This document shows positions 62,651-64,000 of a DNA stretch of 64,000 nucleotides, in pieces. Source of the DNA: Methanoregula sp. (lineage in GTDB: Archaea > Halobacteriota > Methanomicrobia > Methanomicrobiales > Methanospirillaceae); contig PLLR01000022.1 of NCBI GenBank assembly GCA_003141335.1, forward strand, positions 13,244-77,243, given 5' to 3'. The notes under the pieces were generated by a model. It had not been told where the DNA came from, ran no database searches, and saw only the letters and a list, made by a program, of their open reading frames with translations. Each line of letters opens with the position of its first letter. Position 1 is the stretch's first letter. The translations under genes and the position numbers were made by a program.

Positions 62651-63383
62651 CTTCACCCATCCTCCATATCCTGCTCTCCTTTCCGCCAATGATTACGGTC
62701 GTATGCATGTCCACAGCGTTCTCTACGTTTTCCACACCGGCAAGGGTCGTTATGATTACTTCTTCATCATCGCGTAACGCGTTCCGGACGATTGCGACCG
62801 GTGTTTCCGGACCAAGATACTTCCGGGCATGTTCTATGGCAAGTGAAAAGTTGTGCGGTCTTCCCCTGCTCTTCGGGTTGTAGAGCACCACCGGAATACC
62901 AATCGAAAACATCGCGTCAAGCCGCTGTTCAATTACTTCAAGGGGTGTCAGGAGATCCGATAAACTGATTACGGCAAAATCACCTGACAGGGGAGATCCT
63001 ACGCGAGATGCTGCAGCATTTGCCGCAGTGACCCCCGGAATCACCTCAACTTCGATATCAGCACCGGAATGCTCGAGGACTTCAAGGACAATGCCTGCCA
63101 TGCCGTAGACCCCGGCATCGCCTCCCGAGACAATGGCAACTGCATGGGAACAGGCAAGATCGATCGCCTGCTGTGCCCGCTCAACCTCTTTTCCCATTGA
63201 GCTCCGGATCACGGTTTTTCCCGTAAGCAGCGGTTCGAGAGGATCAAGATACAGAGCATTGCCAATCACATAATCGGCGAGGGCTATTACCTTTAGTGCC
63301 CGGGGGGTCATGTACTCCCTGCGCCCGGGTCCAAGCCCGACTATGGCAAGACCGCCTTTTTTTGTTTCAGTGTGCGATGGCAA
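62598..63383 (-). CDS. cbiH: Cobalt-factor III (C17)-methyltransferase
   Basis: 261 residues from a TTG at 63383. GLAIVGLGPGRREYMTPRALKVI, VSGGDAGVYGMAGIVLEV and VEVIPGVTAANAAASRVG are the tetrapyrrole-methylase motifs of CbiH/CobJ. It methylates C17 and closes the ring. The TTG is chosen because gggagggt lies 5 nt upstream and because it gives the family length; the track ORF extends 26 residues into cbiG. It overlaps the cbiG end by 17 bp. Confidence 0.92.
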   Translation of the reverse strand: MPSHTETKKGGLAIVGLGPGRREYMTPRALKVIALADYVIGNALYLDPLEPLLTGKTVIRSSMGKEVERAQQAIDLACSHAVAIVSGGDAGVYGMAGIVLEVLEHSGADIEVEVIPGVTAANAAASRVGSPLSGDFAVISLSDLLTPLEVIEQRLDAMFSIGIPVVLYNPKSRGRPHNFSLAIEHARKYLGPETPVAIVRNALRDDEEVIITTLAGVENVENAVDMHTTVIIGGKESRIWRMGEDVKGIITPRGYHHKYVY

Positions 63384-64000
63384 CCGTGACCCTCCCGTAA
63401 ACTTTCTTTCCCATAACAAGCTGTTTTCTCTTTGCCACGGCAAGCGCACATGGCTCGGCAACGCCTAACAGGCCGATCTTTGTTGCGCGGGACAGGGTAA
63501 TCCCTGTCTGTGCGTTTATTGTTTCATCGTCTACGAATATTAAATTGCCAGAGAGGGCAGAGATTGCTTCAGAGAGTCCTCTCTCGCCACTCTTTTTCTG
63601 CGTGGTGGCATAGACCAGCACATCGTGTTCTGCTACTCCTGTTTCTGCAAGTGCATTCCTGATGGCATCCAGCACTTCCTGCATCTTCACCCCTTTACGG
63701 CACCCGATCCCCACAGTAAACTCACCTTTCTTTAAAAGGATTGAAACATCGGGACCTGCGATGACGATACCGGGACCCTTCACCGCAAATACCGGTACAT
63801 CGATATCAAGCATGGCAGCATTCACCTGCCGGGTTGATTCCCGGTTAACAATATCACACCTGCTTCGTTCTCCAACAGCCTCCACCGAATCCCTGCCGGT
63901 TGCTTCGGTTGCTGTCGTGATAACCGGCTGGATACCCAGTGCTGACAACTCTTTTGCCAGTTCATTTGCCCCATGATGACCCCCAATAAGCGGGATGGCA
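63367..64000 (-). CDS. cbiG: Cobalt-precorrin-5A hydrolase, C-terminal part (runs off the right edge)
   Basis: About 210 residues visible, open at the edge (AIPLIGGHHGANELAKELSALGIQPVITTATEATG... upstream of the track start 63948). FTVGIGCRKGVKMQEVLDAI and YATTQKKSGERGLSEAISAL are CbiG C-terminal domain features. CbiG opens the delta-lactone of precorrin-5A and releases the C2 fragment. It is the first cbi gene in the window; the N-terminal third is outside. Confidence 0.93.
   Translation of the reverse strand, partial: AIPLIGGHHGANELAKELSALGIQPVITTATEATGRDSVEAVGERSRCDIVNRESTRQVNAAMLDIDVPVFAVKGPGIVIAGPDVSILLKKGEFTVGIGCRKGVKMQEVLDAIRNALAETGVAEHDVLVYATTQKKSGERGLSEAISALSGNLIFVDDETINAQTGITLSRATKIGLLGVAEPCALAVAKRKQLVMGKKVYGRVTVAIAH

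Noticed and set aside
1-64000. CRISPR array or Cas genes
   Set aside because: No regular direct repeat/spacer pattern and no Cas-like protein seen.

Overview
The window is a stretch of a methanogenic archaeon's chromosome, most likely a member of the Methanomicrobiales (Methanoregula-like). The evidence is gene content: a cysteine-type F420-linked formate dehydrogenase (FdhAB), a methanogenesis marker 14 homologue, archaeal DnaG, GGGP synthase, CDP-archaeol synthase, a Tes-like radical SAM protein, a cobalamin (cbi) operon, bacterial-type MutS/MutL, and a large PAS/histidine kinase with an N-terminal helix-turn-helix. Gene density is high. Coupled ATGA/GTGA overlaps and GGAGG/GGTGA Shine-Dalgarno motifs are common. 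The genus assignment is an inference.

Layout: 0-7.3 kb (minus strand) holds the edge of a GGGP synthase gene, topA, gatB-gatA-gatC and an asparagine-synthase-like gene without a glutaminase domain. At 7.6 kb is a tRNA-Leu(UAA), with what looks like a decayed fragment of itself just upstream. 8-11.3 kb carries a five-PAS histidine kinase and a response regulator. 11.3-15.4 kb has a YwbE-like gene, a membrane-anchored protein, pyrC, a DUF167 gene and two repeat-bearing intergenic stretches. 15.4-24.8 kb has dnaG, an UPF0058 gene, an ornithine cyclodeaminase/alanine dehydrogenase homologue, a divergent tes-like/carS pair, pyrE-purD-argF, and marker 14 with a small partner. 25-34.5 kb has argG, a cupredoxin-like lipoprotein that has lost its copper ligands, carAB, a ferritin-like protein, a glutaredoxin/FTR-rubredoxin pair and a carbonic anhydrase.

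35-42.9 kb is the most interesting locus: a six-gene Hyf/Ehr-type operon. It keeps a full ion-translocating membrane arm. Its hydrogenase-like large subunit lacks both Ni-binding CxxC motifs, and its NuoB-like small subunit has lost all four [4Fe-4S] ligands. It appears to be a complex I-like machine with no redox centre encoded in the operon.

43-52.9 kb contains a 2H-phosphoesterase/metallophosphoesterase fusion, an MBL-rhodanese protein, a Nim-like flavoprotein, a short pseudogene remnant of a DUF255 protein that the ORF track misses, a zinc-protease-like membrane protein, and mutS-mutL plus a MutY-like glycosylase. 53-60.4 kb has an insertion-sequence remnant, a rubrerythrin-like protein, fdhB-fdhA, a 1.3-kb structured intergenic region, a TPR protein, an ATC-hydrolase-like protein and an unlisted 58-residue membrane protein. 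60.4-64 kb is the cbiG-H-C-D-E operon, read from the right edge.

Functional links: carAB feeds both pyrimidine (pyrC, pyrE) and arginine (argF, argG) synthesis, all within 20 kb. FdhAB supplies reduced F420 from formate. The cbi genes supply the corrin for corrinoid methyltransferases. GGGP synthase, CarS and the Tes-like protein cover three steps of archaeal membrane lipid synthesis. All calls come from reading the sequence; no database search was run.
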